Positions 27,038 through 36,758 of a DNA stretch of 64,000 nucleotides are shown one piece after another. Source of the DNA: Pseudomonas viridiflava (GTDB taxonomy: Bacteria > Pseudomonadota > Gammaproteobacteria > Pseudomonadales > Pseudomonadaceae); assembly GCF_900582195.1 (NCBI RefSeq), contig NZ_UTHA01000243.1:16407-80406 (forward strand), in the 5' to 3' direction. The notes below the pieces were generated by a model that did not search any database, was not told the DNA's origin, and saw only the letters and a program-made list of their open reading frames with translations. Each line of letters begins with the position of its first letter. The stretch's first letter is position 1. The position numbers and the translations under genes are program-made.

Positions 27038-27110
27038 GCTTTCGCGAGCAAGCTCGCTCCCACAGAGAAAATGCATTCCAAATGTGGGAGCGAGCTTGCT
27101 CGCGAAAGCG
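27038..27110. repeat. REP pair (REPIN), head-in form
   Basis: CGCTTTCGCGAGCAAGCTCG and the inverse CGAGCTTGCTCGCGAAAGCG flank a spacer containing AAAATGCATTCCAAAT. It lies between the fimV terminator and the truA promoter. Confidence 0.9.
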
Positions 27111-27143
27111 CTGGATCAGACACCACTGAACACGGCACAAACA

Positions 27144-27174
27144 AAAACGGCAGCCTCACCGGGCTGCCGTTTTC
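27144..27174 (-). terminator. Terminator after fimV
   Basis: AAAACGGCAGCC-TCACC-GGGCTGCCGTTTT forms a long stem with A and T runs on both sides, just after the fimV stop at 27191. Confidence 0.9.
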
Positions 27175-27190
27175 GTTTACCGCTGACTTG

Positions 27191-29845
27191 CTACAAGCTC
27201 GACAGCATGTCCTTGGCCTCGCCACGCTGTTTCTCGTCACCCTCGGTCAACACTTCGTTGAGAATGTCGCGCGCACCATCGGCATCGCCCATGTCGATGT
27301 AGGCCTGAGCCAGATCAAGCTTGGTCGCGGCCTCGTCGGTGCCAGCGAGGAAGTCGAAATCATCTTCGCCCAGATCATCACCCATTGCCGCATCGGCTTC
27401 GGTGAAGGTCGGCTCGGCAATGCTTTGCGACAGACGATCCAGCTCGGCGTTGACGTCATCCAGCTCGGTAGCGAACGCATCCGGTTCGGCAGCTGGATTG
27501 CTGTCCATTTCGTCAGCCAGCGACAGATCGAAATCGGCCGGTAGCTCCAGATCATCTTGTGGCACGTCAGCGACGACCGGCGCCTCGACCGGCGGCAGAT
27601 CCTTCACGCCTTCGTCCAGATCCAGCAGGAAGTCATCGTCCGCCAGATCAACCGCTGGAGCCGCCGGCTCGGCACCGAGGTCCAGATCCAGGTCGAAGTC
27701 CGACAGATCATCCAGATTCTCTTTGATATCGGTCTGCTGTTGCAGCACCGATTCGAAGCTCAGGTCATCGTCGGACGGGAACTCGTCCAGCTCGGCCGGC
27801 GCTTCAGGCTCGACAATTGGCGCAGGCTTTACCGGCGTGATGTTGTCGAGATCATCCAGACTCAGATCAAACGCGCTGTCGAGGTCGTCTTCCACGGGTG
27901 CCGGCGCCGGTGCTTCAGGCTCATCCAGCAGCAGATCCTTGACGTATTGCGCGTCCAGTTCGGCAGCAACGGCGGCGGCAGCCAGACCACTGGCAGCAAC
28001 AACCGCCATGGCCGGGAAGCGGCTTTTCAGCTCTTCGACCTTGGCAAAGTTATCGCCATTGGCGACCAACTGACGCTCCTGACCGACGAACGCATCGCGG
28101 TCGCCCTGCTGACCGTAGACTTCCATCAGCTTCAGACGCAGGTCACTGCGCTGCGGCTCCAGGCTGACGCCCTCTTCCAGCAGCGCGGCAGCCTGATTCA
28201 GGCGACCGGCATTGATGTGCGATTGCGCCTTGTCGAGCACGTCATCGGAACGCTCGGCGGCCGGCGCAACCAGCGGCGCGGCAATTGGCTCAGCCATCAC
28301 GATCGGCGCCACTACCGGAGCCACGACTGGAGCAGGCGCAGGCGCCGGGGTGTTGAGCTTGACGCTTGCCGCCGGGGTTTCCAGACCTTCGAAGCTGCTT
28401 TCCGGCAGATCCTGTTCGGCGGAGAACTCTTGTTCCTCAGACAGCGCTCGGGCCATACGCAGATGCTTCTCGGCCTCCTGCTGGGCTTTGCGGCGACGCG
28501 CCAGCAACAGCAGCAGAAGCAGCAGAACGACGGCGCCGCCACCGACCAGACCCAGCAGGATCGGGTTGGTCAGCAGTTCGTTGAAGGTTTTTTCCTCATC
28601 GGCGGCAGGCGTGGTCTCGACAACCGGTTCGACCACTGGCTCAACCGGCGTCTCGGCGGGTGGCGCAATGGCCGATTCTGGCGTCGGCGCTGCTTCTGCA
28701 GGAGTAGCCGGCGGTGTGGCAGCCAGCTCAGCAGTGATCGCCGGAACCGGGGCCACCGCGCCGTTCGCGGCCGGGGCAGCACCCGCGCCTTCGGCCTGCA
28801 GTTTTGCCAGTTGGTTGTTCTTCAGCTCGATCAGCTTTTGCAGCTTGTCCAGCTGACTTTGCAGATCGGACATGCGGCTCTTCAGTTCCTCATTGTCACG
28901 ACGGGTCGTGTCGAGGCTTTCCTGAGTGACCGCGAGCTTGTTGCTCAAGGCTTTGGCATCACCTGCCGGACCTTTGCCGCGCGCCTTGGCGCTTTCGGCG
29001 GAGACCAGACTCAGATTGTCCTGGGCGTTCTGTGCACCAGCGGTATTGCCGCGACCACGGCTGGTCGCATCGAGTTGCTGCTGACCGGTGCCTGGCTTGG
29101 CCACATAACGACGGCCCGAGCGCCAGGCTTCGTTCTGCGCTGCCACTTCGGCAATGGCCTTGGACTGTGGCAACGCCGTGCTTTGCACCGCATCCGGCAG
29201 ACGCAGGACCTGGCCGGTTTTCAGACGGTTGATGTTGCCGCCAATGAACGCATCAGGGTTCAACGCTTGAATCGCCAGCATGGTCTGCTGTACCGAACCG
29301 CCGTTGCGCGCCTTCGCGGCGATTTCCCAGAGGGTATCGCGCGGCGTGGTGGTGTATTGCGTCGGGTGCGTGGCGCCAGTGGTCGGTGCGGTGATGGTCT
29401 GCGACGGCGCCGGTTGCGCGGCGGCGTCAGCGGTCTGCGGCGAGAATTTCGAGGGATCGAGCAGCACGCTGTAATCGCGCAGCAGACGACCGTTCGGCCA
29501 CATCACCTGCACGAGGAATTTCACCATTGGCTCCGACAACGGCTTGCTCGAGGTGACGCGCAGCACGCTTTTACCACTGGCGTTGAGCACCGGGGTGAAG
29601 GTCAGATCGTTGAGGAAGGCCTGGCGATCAACGCCAGCCTTGGCAAAATCTTCGGGTGAAGCCAGGCTCGGCACCACTTCGGCAGCGGTGAGATCCTTGA
29701 CGTCGAGCAGCTCGATCTCGGCCACCAACGGCTGGTTCAGGGTCGACTTCAGGGTCAGCTCCCCGAGCCCGAGGGCATGCGCCATACCGGAGGACAGCGC
29801 CGAGGCGGCCGCTATTGCTAACACCAGTTTGCGAACTTGAACCAT
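27191..29845 (-). CDS. fimV: FimV/TspA-family polar hub protein
   Basis: This 884-residue inner-membrane protein is needed in pseudomonads for type IV pilus twitching and polar organisation. In order it shows a signal peptide (to about 25), a FimV N-terminal domain, a LysM peptidoglycan-binding motif (about 165-215, TPRDTLWEIAAKARNGGS), a coiled coil (about 300-350), a Pro/Ala-rich stretch, one membrane helix (about 430-452, followed by ARRRKAQQ), a TPR-like region (about 550-600), a very acidic cytosolic segment and the conserved C-terminal FimV cap (KLDLAQAYIDMGDADGARDI). Its place between usg and truA is conserved. Confidence 0.93.
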   Translation of the reverse strand: MVQVRKLVLAIAAASALSSGMAHALGLGELTLKSTLNQPLVAEIELLDVKDLTAAEVVPSLASPEDFAKAGVDRQAFLNDLTFTPVLNASGKSVLRVTSSKPLSEPMVKFLVQVMWPNGRLLRDYSVLLDPSKFSPQTADAAAQPAPSQTITAPTTGATHPTQYTTTPRDTLWEIAAKARNGGSVQQTMLAIQALNPDAFIGGNINRLKTGQVLRLPDAVQSTALPQSKAIAEVAAQNEAWRSGRRYVAKPGTGQQQLDATSRGRGNTAGAQNAQDNLSLVSAESAKARGKGPAGDAKALSNKLAVTQESLDTTRRDNEELKSRMSDLQSQLDKLQKLIELKNNQLAKLQAEGAGAAPAANGAVAPVPAITAELAATPPATPAEAAPTPESAIAPPAETPVEPVVEPVVETTPAADEEKTFNELLTNPILLGLVGGGAVVLLLLLLLLARRRKAQQEAEKHLRMARALSEEQEFSAEQDLPESSFEGLETPAASVKLNTPAPAPAPVVAPVVAPIVMAEPIAAPLVAPAAERSDDVLDKAQSHINAGRLNQAAALLEEGVSLEPQRSDLRLKLMEVYGQQGDRDAFVGQERQLVANGDNFAKVEELKSRFPAMAVVAASGLAAAAVAAELDAQYVKDLLLDEPEAPAPAPVEDDLDSAFDLSLDDLDNITPVKPAPIVEPEAPAELDEFPSDDDLSFESVLQQQTDIKENLDDLSDFDLDLDLGAEPAAPAVDLADDDFLLDLDEGVKDLPPVEAPVVADVPQDDLELPADFDLSLADEMDSNPAAEPDAFATELDDVNAELDRLSQSIAEPTFTEADAAMGDDLGEDDFDFLAGTDEAATKLDLAQAYIDMGDADGARDILNEVLTEGDEKQRGEAKDMLSSL

Positions 29846-30053
29846 AGCCTCATCCTTTGTTTGAACGTTCCTCGGCCAGCGAGAAGATGTTGAATACCGC
29901 TGCCGTAAGGCATTGCGCGCAACGACGACAGATGTCGCGCGCGATCATTTCTTTGATGCCCCGGAATGTCCCGGAGGGTGACACGTTATCGAGCAATCTG
30001 GGCAAGCATAGCGCTCACCTAGAATCAGTCGACAAATTGTTGCCAAGTATCTT

Positions 30054-31064
30054 TTACAGCAGGTCTTTTATCAACAACTCAGCCACCTGCACAGCGTTAA
30101 GGGCCGCGCCTTTGCGTACGTTATCTGACGTCAGCCACAGATTTAGTTCCGCCGGGTCGTCGACACCGCTGCGCACGCGACCGACATAGACAACATCCTG
30201 CCCCACCGCGTCACCGACTGCGGTCGGGTAATCACCGGCTTCGACCAGCTCGATACCGGGTGCACCTTCGAGTGCAGCGTTGACCTTGACCAAGTCAACG
30301 GCGCTCTTTGACTGCAAGGTCACGCTAAAGCTATCGCCAAAAAACACCGGGGCTTGAACGCAAGTTGCGGAAATCTTTAATAAAGGCAGTGCCAACACCT
30401 GACGCAGCTCGCGCACCAGACGTATTTCCAGCAGCGTGTGGCCCTGCGCGTCAGGCGTGCCGACCTGGGCCAGCAGGTTGAAGGCCATCTGCCGGTCGAA
30501 GAAAGTCGGCTCCAATGGGCGCATGTTCAACAGCTCGGCGGTCTGCCGCGCCAGCTCGGTCACGGCTTCACGACCCTGCGCGGAAACAGCCAGATTGGCG
30601 GTGACGTTGACATATTGCAGGTCAATGAGATCGAGCAGCGGCGCCAATACCACGGCGAGCGAAGTGGCCGACGGGCTTGGGCTGCTGACCTGGAACGGTG
30701 CTTTCAAAGCGGCGAGCACTTCGGCGTTGGCTTCCGGCACGATTTGCGGCGCCTGATCGGCCGGCAGCGCACCGGACAGGTCGATCAGCGAGCAACCGGC
30801 GGCGTGGGCACGGGCGGCGTAGCTCAGGGTAATCGCCGGGCCAGCAGCGAAGAACACCAGTTTGACCTTGCTGAAATCGAACTCGTCGACTTCACGAACG
30901 CGCACATTCTTGTTGCGGAACAGCACCGAGCTGCCGGCGGATTCGCTGCTCGCCAGCAGGTGCAGGTTGCCGACCGGGAAGTCGCGCTCTTCGAGAATCT
31001 GTACGAGGGTTTCGCCGACAGTACCGGTGGCGCCGATCACGGCAATATCTAGGGTCTGGGTCAT
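30054..31064 (-). CDS. usg: Usg-type aspartate-semialdehyde dehydrogenase paralogue
   Basis: This 336-residue protein has the ASADH fold: NADP motif IGATGTVGETLVQIL at the start and a dimerisation half with LEIRLVRELRQVL. The place where true enzymes have the catalytic Cys (NC) reads SSPSPSATSLAV, so no nucleophile is visible and the reaction is unlikely. It lies between fimV and asd, as the Usg-1 proteins of other gammaproteobacteria do. The function is unknown. The start at 31064 is a normal ATG; the frame upstream is REP sequence. The stretch 29846-30053 before fimV holds no visible gene. Confidence 0.88.
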   Translation of the reverse strand: MTQTLDIAVIGATGTVGETLVQILEERDFPVGNLHLLASSESAGSSVLFRNKNVRVREVDEFDFSKVKLVFFAAGPAITLSYAARAHAAGCSLIDLSGALPADQAPQIVPEANAEVLAALKAPFQVSSPSPSATSLAVVLAPLLDLIDLQYVNVTANLAVSAQGREAVTELARQTAELLNMRPLEPTFFDRQMAFNLLAQVGTPDAQGHTLLEIRLVRELRQVLALPLLKISATCVQAPVFFGDSFSVTLQSKSAVDLVKVNAALEGAPGIELVEAGDYPTAVGDAVGQDVVYVGRVRSGVDDPAELNLWLTSDNVRKGAALNAVQVAELLIKDLL

Positions 31065-31157
31065 GGTGCGAGCCTCTGGCGAAACGGGGGGAGCGGCACT
31101 TTACCGGGTGACTGGCGCACAGGCAATTTCTGCCGGGATTTGCGGCGCCTGTACCGC

Positions 31158-31230
31158 CCCCTTCGCGAGCAAGCTCGCTCCCACATTTGAAATACATTCC
31201 CCTGTGGGAGCGAGCTTGCTCGCGAAGGGG
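31158..31230. repeat. REP pair (REPIN), head-in form
   Basis: CCTTCGCGAGCAAGCTCGCT and its inverse AGCGAGCTTGCTCGCGAAGG flank the spacer ATTTGAAATACATTCCCCT. It lies between asd and usg. Confidence 0.9.
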
Positions 31231-31261
31231 CCAGACCCGGCAACCGAGAACCATCAGGCAT

Positions 31262-31300
31262 AAAAAAACCCGCACCTCTCACAAGGCACGGGCTCTTTCA
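31262..31300 (-). terminator. Terminator after asd
   Basis: On the minus strand AGCCCGTGCC-TTGTGA-GAGGTGCGGGT pairs imperfectly and is followed by seven T residues. Confidence 0.75.
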
Positions 31301-31313
31301 TTGCTGCAAGCAA

Positions 31314-32426
31314 TCAACGCTCAAGCAAAATCCGCAGCATGCGACGCAGCGGTTCGGCCGCGCCCCACAGCAACTGGTCGCCGACGGTGAACGCACCGAC
31401 GAACTGCGAACCCATGTTCAGCTTGCGCAGACGACCCACCGGAACATTCAGGGTGCCAGTGACCTTGGTCGGGCTCAGCTCCTGCATGCTGATTTCGCGC
31501 TGGTTCGGCACCAGTTTGACCCAAGGGTTGTGCTGGCTGATCAGCCCTTCGATATCAGCGATCGGCACGTCTTTGTTCAGCTTGATGGTCAGCGCCTGGC
31601 TGTGGCAACGCATGGCGCCGATGCGCACGCAGATGCCGTCGACCGGGATCGGGCTCTTGAAGCGACCGAGGATCTTGTTGGTCTCGGCCTGAGCTTTCCA
31701 CTCTTCACGGCTCTGGCCGTTCGGCAGTTCCTTGTCGATCCACGGGATCAGGCTGCCGGCCAGCGGTACGCCGAAGTTTTCGGTCGGGTAGGCTTCGCTG
31801 CGCATGGCGTCGGCCACGCGACGGTCGATGTCGAGGATCGCGCTGGCCGGATCGGCCAGTTGATCGGCGACAGCGGCGTGGGTTGCGCCCATTTGCTTGA
31901 TCAGTTCACGCATGTTCTGCGCACCGGCACCTGAGGCCGCCTGATAGGTCATGGCGCTCATCCACTCGACCAGACCGGCCTCGAACAGACCGCCCAGGCC
32001 CATCAGCATCAGGCTGACAGTGCAGTTGCCGCCGATGTAGTTCTTGGTGCCCGCGTCGAGCTGCTGATCGATGACCTTGCGGTTGACCGGATCGAGAATG
32101 ATCACCGCGTCATCGTTCATGCGCAGGCTCGAGGCCGCGTCGATCCAGTAACCCTGCCAGCCGGCTTCGCGCAGTTTCGGGAACACTTCGCTGGTGTAGT
32201 CGCCGCCCTGGCAGGTCAGAATCACGTCGAGGGTCTTCAGCTCGTCAATGCTGTAAGCATCCTTGAGCGGAGCAATGTCCTTGCCCACGGACGGGCCTTG
32301 GCCACCGACGTTGGACGTGGTGAAAAACACCGGCTCGATTAGATCGAAATCCTGCTCTTCCAGCATCCGCTGCATGAGCACGGAACCGACCATCCCGCGC
32401 CAACCGATCAGACCTACACGTTTCAT
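31314..32426 (-). CDS. asd: Aspartate-semialdehyde dehydrogenase Asd
   Basis: Asd reduces aspartyl phosphate to aspartate semialdehyde, the branch point for lysine/diaminopimelate, threonine and methionine. The 370-residue protein has the NADP loop GLIGWRGMVGSVLMQRM, the catalytic Cys in IGGNCTVSLMLMGLGG and the catalytic His in IGAMRCHSQALTIKL. It lies about 65 bases after leuB, beyond a hairpin terminator, and is followed by its non-catalytic paralogue usg. Confidence 0.96.
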   Translation of the reverse strand: MKRVGLIGWRGMVGSVLMQRMLEEQDFDLIEPVFFTTSNVGGQGPSVGKDIAPLKDAYSIDELKTLDVILTCQGGDYTSEVFPKLREAGWQGYWIDAASSLRMNDDAVIILDPVNRKVIDQQLDAGTKNYIGGNCTVSLMLMGLGGLFEAGLVEWMSAMTYQAASGAGAQNMRELIKQMGATHAAVADQLADPASAILDIDRRVADAMRSEAYPTENFGVPLAGSLIPWIDKELPNGQSREEWKAQAETNKILGRFKSPIPVDGICVRIGAMRCHSQALTIKLNKDVPIADIEGLISQHNPWVKLVPNQREISMQELSPTKVTGTLNVPVGRLRKLNMGSQFVGAFTVGDQLLWGAAEPLRRMLRILLER

Positions 32427-32446
32427 CGCAACTACACCTTCTTGAA

Positions 32447-32489
32447 AAGTGGGCCGCTGCTTTGTATTGAATTTCGCAGCGGGCCCGAG
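32447..32489 (-). terminator. Hairpin between leuB and asd
   Basis: GGGCCGCTGC and GCAGCGGGCCC pair over a 15-base AT-rich loop. On the minus strand the stem is followed by ACTTTTC, so it can end the leuB transcript, perhaps partly. Confidence 0.6.
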
Positions 32490-32492
32490 AGA

Positions 32493-33575
<1,083 letters not shown>

Positions 33576-33628
33576 GCTTTCCTCGTGTCTTCAGTCGGTG
33601 CGCCTCTACCGGCGCGCCCGGAAAAATT

Positions 33629-34396
33629 CTATCGCTCGGCCATCAATACGATTACATCTGTACTGAACGAACCATCGGCATCAATCTCAAAATATTCGCG
33701 TACTTCATTGCCCATCGACTGCTGCAACTGGCGGATCGCCGCGCGCATCACGTCAGGCGTGCGCATGCGTTCAACCCAGCTTGTGTACTCCAGACGCAGA
33801 CGTTGACGCGTGGTACTGCGCACGTGCAAACCGGCCTCGCTGACCTGCCGTAGCCATTCGGCGGCAGAATAATCGCGCACATGGCTGGTGTCGCGCAGCA
33901 CTTCGACGCTTTGCAGGTAAGTGTCGAACAACGGACTGCCCGGTGACAACACATCCACGAACGCCACCACACCGCCCGGCTTCAGTACCCGACGCACTTC
34001 GCGCAGGGCCACACCAAGATCGCTCCAGTGATGCGCCGAATAACGGCTGAACACGAAGTCGAACTCGTCGTCGGCAAACGGCAAGCGCTCGGCGGCTCCG
34101 TTGACCGTGGCAATGTTGGTGAAACCGCGATCAACAGCAGCAGCGGCGACCACGTCGAGCATTTGCTGCGACAGGTCGTAGGCGACCACTTCCCTGACCA
34201 GCGGTGCGACGTGGAAACTGACGTGACCGGCGCCGCAACCCAAGTCCAGCACCCGCGCCTCGCCCTGCCCGGCCAGCTCAGCTTGTAGCAGAGCGAATTC
34301 GGTGCCTTGAGCGTGAACGGCGCTGCTCAGGTAGGCGGCGGCCTGTTCACCGAATTGCTTTTGTACGACCTGAGTGTGTTGGGCGGTGCTGGTCAT
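33629..34396 (-). CDS. Class I SAM-dependent methyltransferase
   Basis: This 255-residue protein has the AdoMet motif VLDLGCGAGHVSFHVAPLV (motif I), DEFDFVFSRYSAHHWSD (motif II/III region) and LKPGGVVAFVDV, as in UbiE/Methyltransf_11 proteins. The substrate is unknown. The start at 34396 has AAGGA 7 bases upstream; a GTG two codons earlier is less well placed. It lies inside the leu gene run between leuD and leuB, and no role in leucine synthesis is known. Confidence 0.85.
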   Translation of the reverse strand: MTSTAQHTQVVQKQFGEQAAAYLSSAVHAQGTEFALLQAELAGQGEARVLDLGCGAGHVSFHVAPLVREVVAYDLSQQMLDVVAAAAVDRGFTNIATVNGAAERLPFADDEFDFVFSRYSAHHWSDLGVALREVRRVLKPGGVVAFVDVLSPGSPLFDTYLQSVEVLRDTSHVRDYSAAEWLRQVSEAGLHVRSTTRQRLRLEYTSWVERMRTPDVMRAAIRQLQQSMGNEVREYFEIDADGSFSTDVIVLMAER

Positions 34397-34441
34397 GGTC
34401 ACATCCTTCTGGGTTTTAGCCTTGTATTGCCTGGACTACCG

Positions 34442-34511
34442 TCTTCGCGAGCAAGCTCGCTCCCACATTTGAAATGCATTCCCCTGTGGGAGCGAGCTTG
34501 CTCGCGAAGAG
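34442..34511. repeat. REP pair (REPIN), head-in form
   Basis: TCTTCGCGAGCAAGCTCGCT and the inverse AGCGAGCTTGCTCGCGAAGA flank the spacer ATTTGAAATGCATTCCCCT, which differs at one base from that of the pair at 31158. It lies between leuD and the methyltransferase. Confidence 0.9.
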
Positions 34512-34543
34512 GCCAGTCTGAACTGCATCAATTCAAAAATTGC

Positions 34544-35188
34544 TTAGGCGTCGCGGAACAACCAAGGCTGGCTCACACGATGTCTGGCCTCGAAGGTGGC
34601 AATCGCATCACCGTCCTGCAAGGTCAGGCCGATATCGTCCAGACCGTTCAACAGGCAATGCTTGCGGAAGGCGTCAATCTCAAAGCTGTACACCTTGCCA
34701 TCCGGGCGGGTCACGGTCTGCGCTTGCAGATCGACCTGCAATTGATAGCCCGGCTCAGCCTCGACCTGCTTGAACAGCTCATCGACTTCAGCGTCGCTCA
34801 AGATGATCGGCAGCAAGCCGTTCTTGAAGCTGTTGTTGAAGAAGATGTCGGCGTAGCTCGGCGCGATGATGCTGCGGAAACCGTACTCTTCCAGGGCCCA
34901 CGGCGCGTGTTCACGGCTGGAGCCGCAACCGAAGTTCTCGCGGGCCAGCAACACGCTGGCGCCTTGATAACGCTCGGCGTTGAGGACGAAGTCCTTGTTC
35001 AGCGGGCGCTTGGAGTTGTCCTGATACGGCTGGCCGACATCGAGGTAGCGCCATTCGTCGAACAGGTTCGGGCCGAAACCGGTACGCTTGATCGACTTCA
35101 AAAACTGCTTCGGAATGATTTGGTCGGTGTCGACGTTGGCACGATCCAGAGGCGCGACAAGACCAGTGTGCTGGGTAAAAGCTTTCAT
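34544..35188 (-). CDS. leuD: 3-isopropylmalate dehydratase small subunit LeuD
   Basis: This 214-residue swivelling domain subunit pairs with LeuC to isomerise 2- to 3-isopropylmalate. Motifs are DTDQIIPKQFLKSIKRTGFG and ENFGCGSSREHAPWALEEYGF. It starts 11 bases after leuC, so the subunits are co-translated. Confidence 0.96.
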   Translation of the reverse strand: MKAFTQHTGLVAPLDRANVDTDQIIPKQFLKSIKRTGFGPNLFDEWRYLDVGQPYQDNSKRPLNKDFVLNAERYQGASVLLARENFGCGSSREHAPWALEEYGFRSIIAPSYADIFFNNSFKNGLLPIILSDAEVDELFKQVEAEPGYQLQVDLQAQTVTRPDGKVYSFEIDAFRKHCLLNGLDDIGLTLQDGDAIATFEARHRVSQPWLFRDA

Positions 35189-35199
35189 GCTGCGCTCCT

Positions 35200-36618
35200 T
35201 TAAATCAATTCACGAACGTCGATGAAACGACCGTTCACCGCTGCCGCAGCCGCCATGGCCGGGCTGACGAGGTGGGTACGGCCACCGGCGCCCTGACGGC
35301 CTTCGAAGTTACGGTTGGAGGTCGAGGCGCAATGCTCGCCGGACTCCAAACGGTCCGGGTTCATCGCCAGACACATCGAGCAACCCGGCTCACGCCATTC
35401 GAAACCGGCTTCGAGGAAAATCTTGTCGAGACCTTCGGCCTCAGCCTGAGCCTTCACCAGACCCGAGCCCGGCACCACGATTGCTTGCTTGATGGTCGAA
35501 GCGACCTTGCGGCCCTTGGCGATCACCGCCGCAGCGCGCAAGTCTTCGATGCGCGAGTTGGTGCAGGAACCGATAAAAACGCGATCCAGTTGAATGTCGG
35601 TGATCGCCTGATTGGCAGTCAAACCCATGTATTTCAAGGCGCGGACGATCGAGTCGCGCTTGACCAGATCCATTTCTTTTGCCGGGTCCGGCACGTTCTG
35701 ATCAACGGCCAGAACCATTTCCGGGGAAGTACCCCAGCTGACTTGCGGCTTGATCTGCGCAGCGTCGAGTTCAACCACGGTATCGAACTTGGCGTCGGCG
35801 TCGGAAACCAGATCTTTCCAGGCTTCGACAGCCATGTCCCATTCGGCGCCTTTCGGGGCGAATGGACGGCCCTTCACGTAGTCGACGGTCTTCTGATCCG
35901 CAGCCACCAGGCCAACGCGGGCGCCGGCCTCGATGGACATGTTGCAGATGGTCATGCGGCCTTCAACGGACAAATCGCGGATCGCGCTGCCAGCGAATTC
36001 GATGGCATGGCCGTTACCGCCGGCGGTGCCGATCTTGCCGATCACCGCGAGGACGATGTCCTTGGCGGTCACGCCGAACGGCAATTGCCCTTCAACGCGC
36101 ACCAGCATGTTTTTCATTTTCTTCGCGACGAGGCACTGGGTGGCGAGCACGTGCTCGACCTCTGAAGTGCCGATACCGTGCGCCAACGCGCCGAAAGCGC
36201 CGTGGGTCGAGGTGTGCGAATCACCGCAGACCACGGTCATGCCCGGCAAGGTCGCGCCCTGCTCCGGGCTGATGACGTGGACGATGCCTTGGCGCACGTC
36301 GTTCATCTTGAACTCGACGATGCCGTATTCATCACAGTTGTCATCGAGGGTCTGAACCTGCAAACGCGAGACCTGATCGGCAATGGCTTCGATGCCGCCC
36401 TTGCGCTCTGGAGTCGTTGGTACGTTGTGGTCCGGGGTCGCGATGTTGGCATCGATGCGCCAAGGCTTGCGCCCGGCCAGACGCAGGCCTTCGAAGGCTT
36501 GCGGCGAAGTCACTTCGTGGATGATGTGACGATCGATGTAGATCAGCGCCGAACCATCGTCGCGCTGCTTGACCAAATGCGAATCCCAGAGCTTGTCGTA
36601 GAGCGTTTTGCCGGCCAT
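35200..36618 (-). CDS. leuC: 3-isopropylmalate dehydratase large subunit LeuC
   Basis: This 472-residue aconitase-family subunit binds the 4Fe-4S cluster through Cys in VFIGSCTNSRIEDL and in GCSMCLAMNPD. CGDSHTSTHGAFGALAHGIG is another family hallmark. The frame is open 15 codons upstream, but the ATG at 36618 has GAGGAA at good distance and starts MAGKTLYDKLWDSH as in other LeuC. It diverges from a LysR regulator 140 bases away. Confidence 0.96.
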   Translation of the reverse strand: MAGKTLYDKLWDSHLVKQRDDGSALIYIDRHIIHEVTSPQAFEGLRLAGRKPWRIDANIATPDHNVPTTPERKGGIEAIADQVSRLQVQTLDDNCDEYGIVEFKMNDVRQGIVHVISPEQGATLPGMTVVCGDSHTSTHGAFGALAHGIGTSEVEHVLATQCLVAKKMKNMLVRVEGQLPFGVTAKDIVLAVIGKIGTAGGNGHAIEFAGSAIRDLSVEGRMTICNMSIEAGARVGLVAADQKTVDYVKGRPFAPKGAEWDMAVEAWKDLVSDADAKFDTVVELDAAQIKPQVSWGTSPEMVLAVDQNVPDPAKEMDLVKRDSIVRALKYMGLTANQAITDIQLDRVFIGSCTNSRIEDLRAAAVIAKGRKVASTIKQAIVVPGSGLVKAQAEAEGLDKIFLEAGFEWREPGCSMCLAMNPDRLESGEHCASTSNRNFEGRQGAGGRTHLVSPAMAAAAAVNGRFIDVRELI

Positions 36619-36758
36619 CAGACGGTTCCTCATCAGCTTGTTTCTATGCCCTGGGCTTATCAATAACCCTTTGGCTTGTGAGGCCGATCCTATGGGGTTA
36701 GATTAAATAACTCAAATTCATATTTTTTATGCTTTGGATAACCAACTGGAATACGAAC

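Noticed and set aside
26920..27240. N-terminal extension of truA giving a 381-residue protein
   Set aside because: The extension translates two REP repeats (giving the peptide VGASLLAKA) and crosses the truA -10 box; similar peptides appear wherever REPs are read through.
27557..29659. 700-codon open frame antisense to fimV
   Set aside because: It arises from the biased codon use of fimV. Its translation is low complexity with R/Q runs and no start signal.
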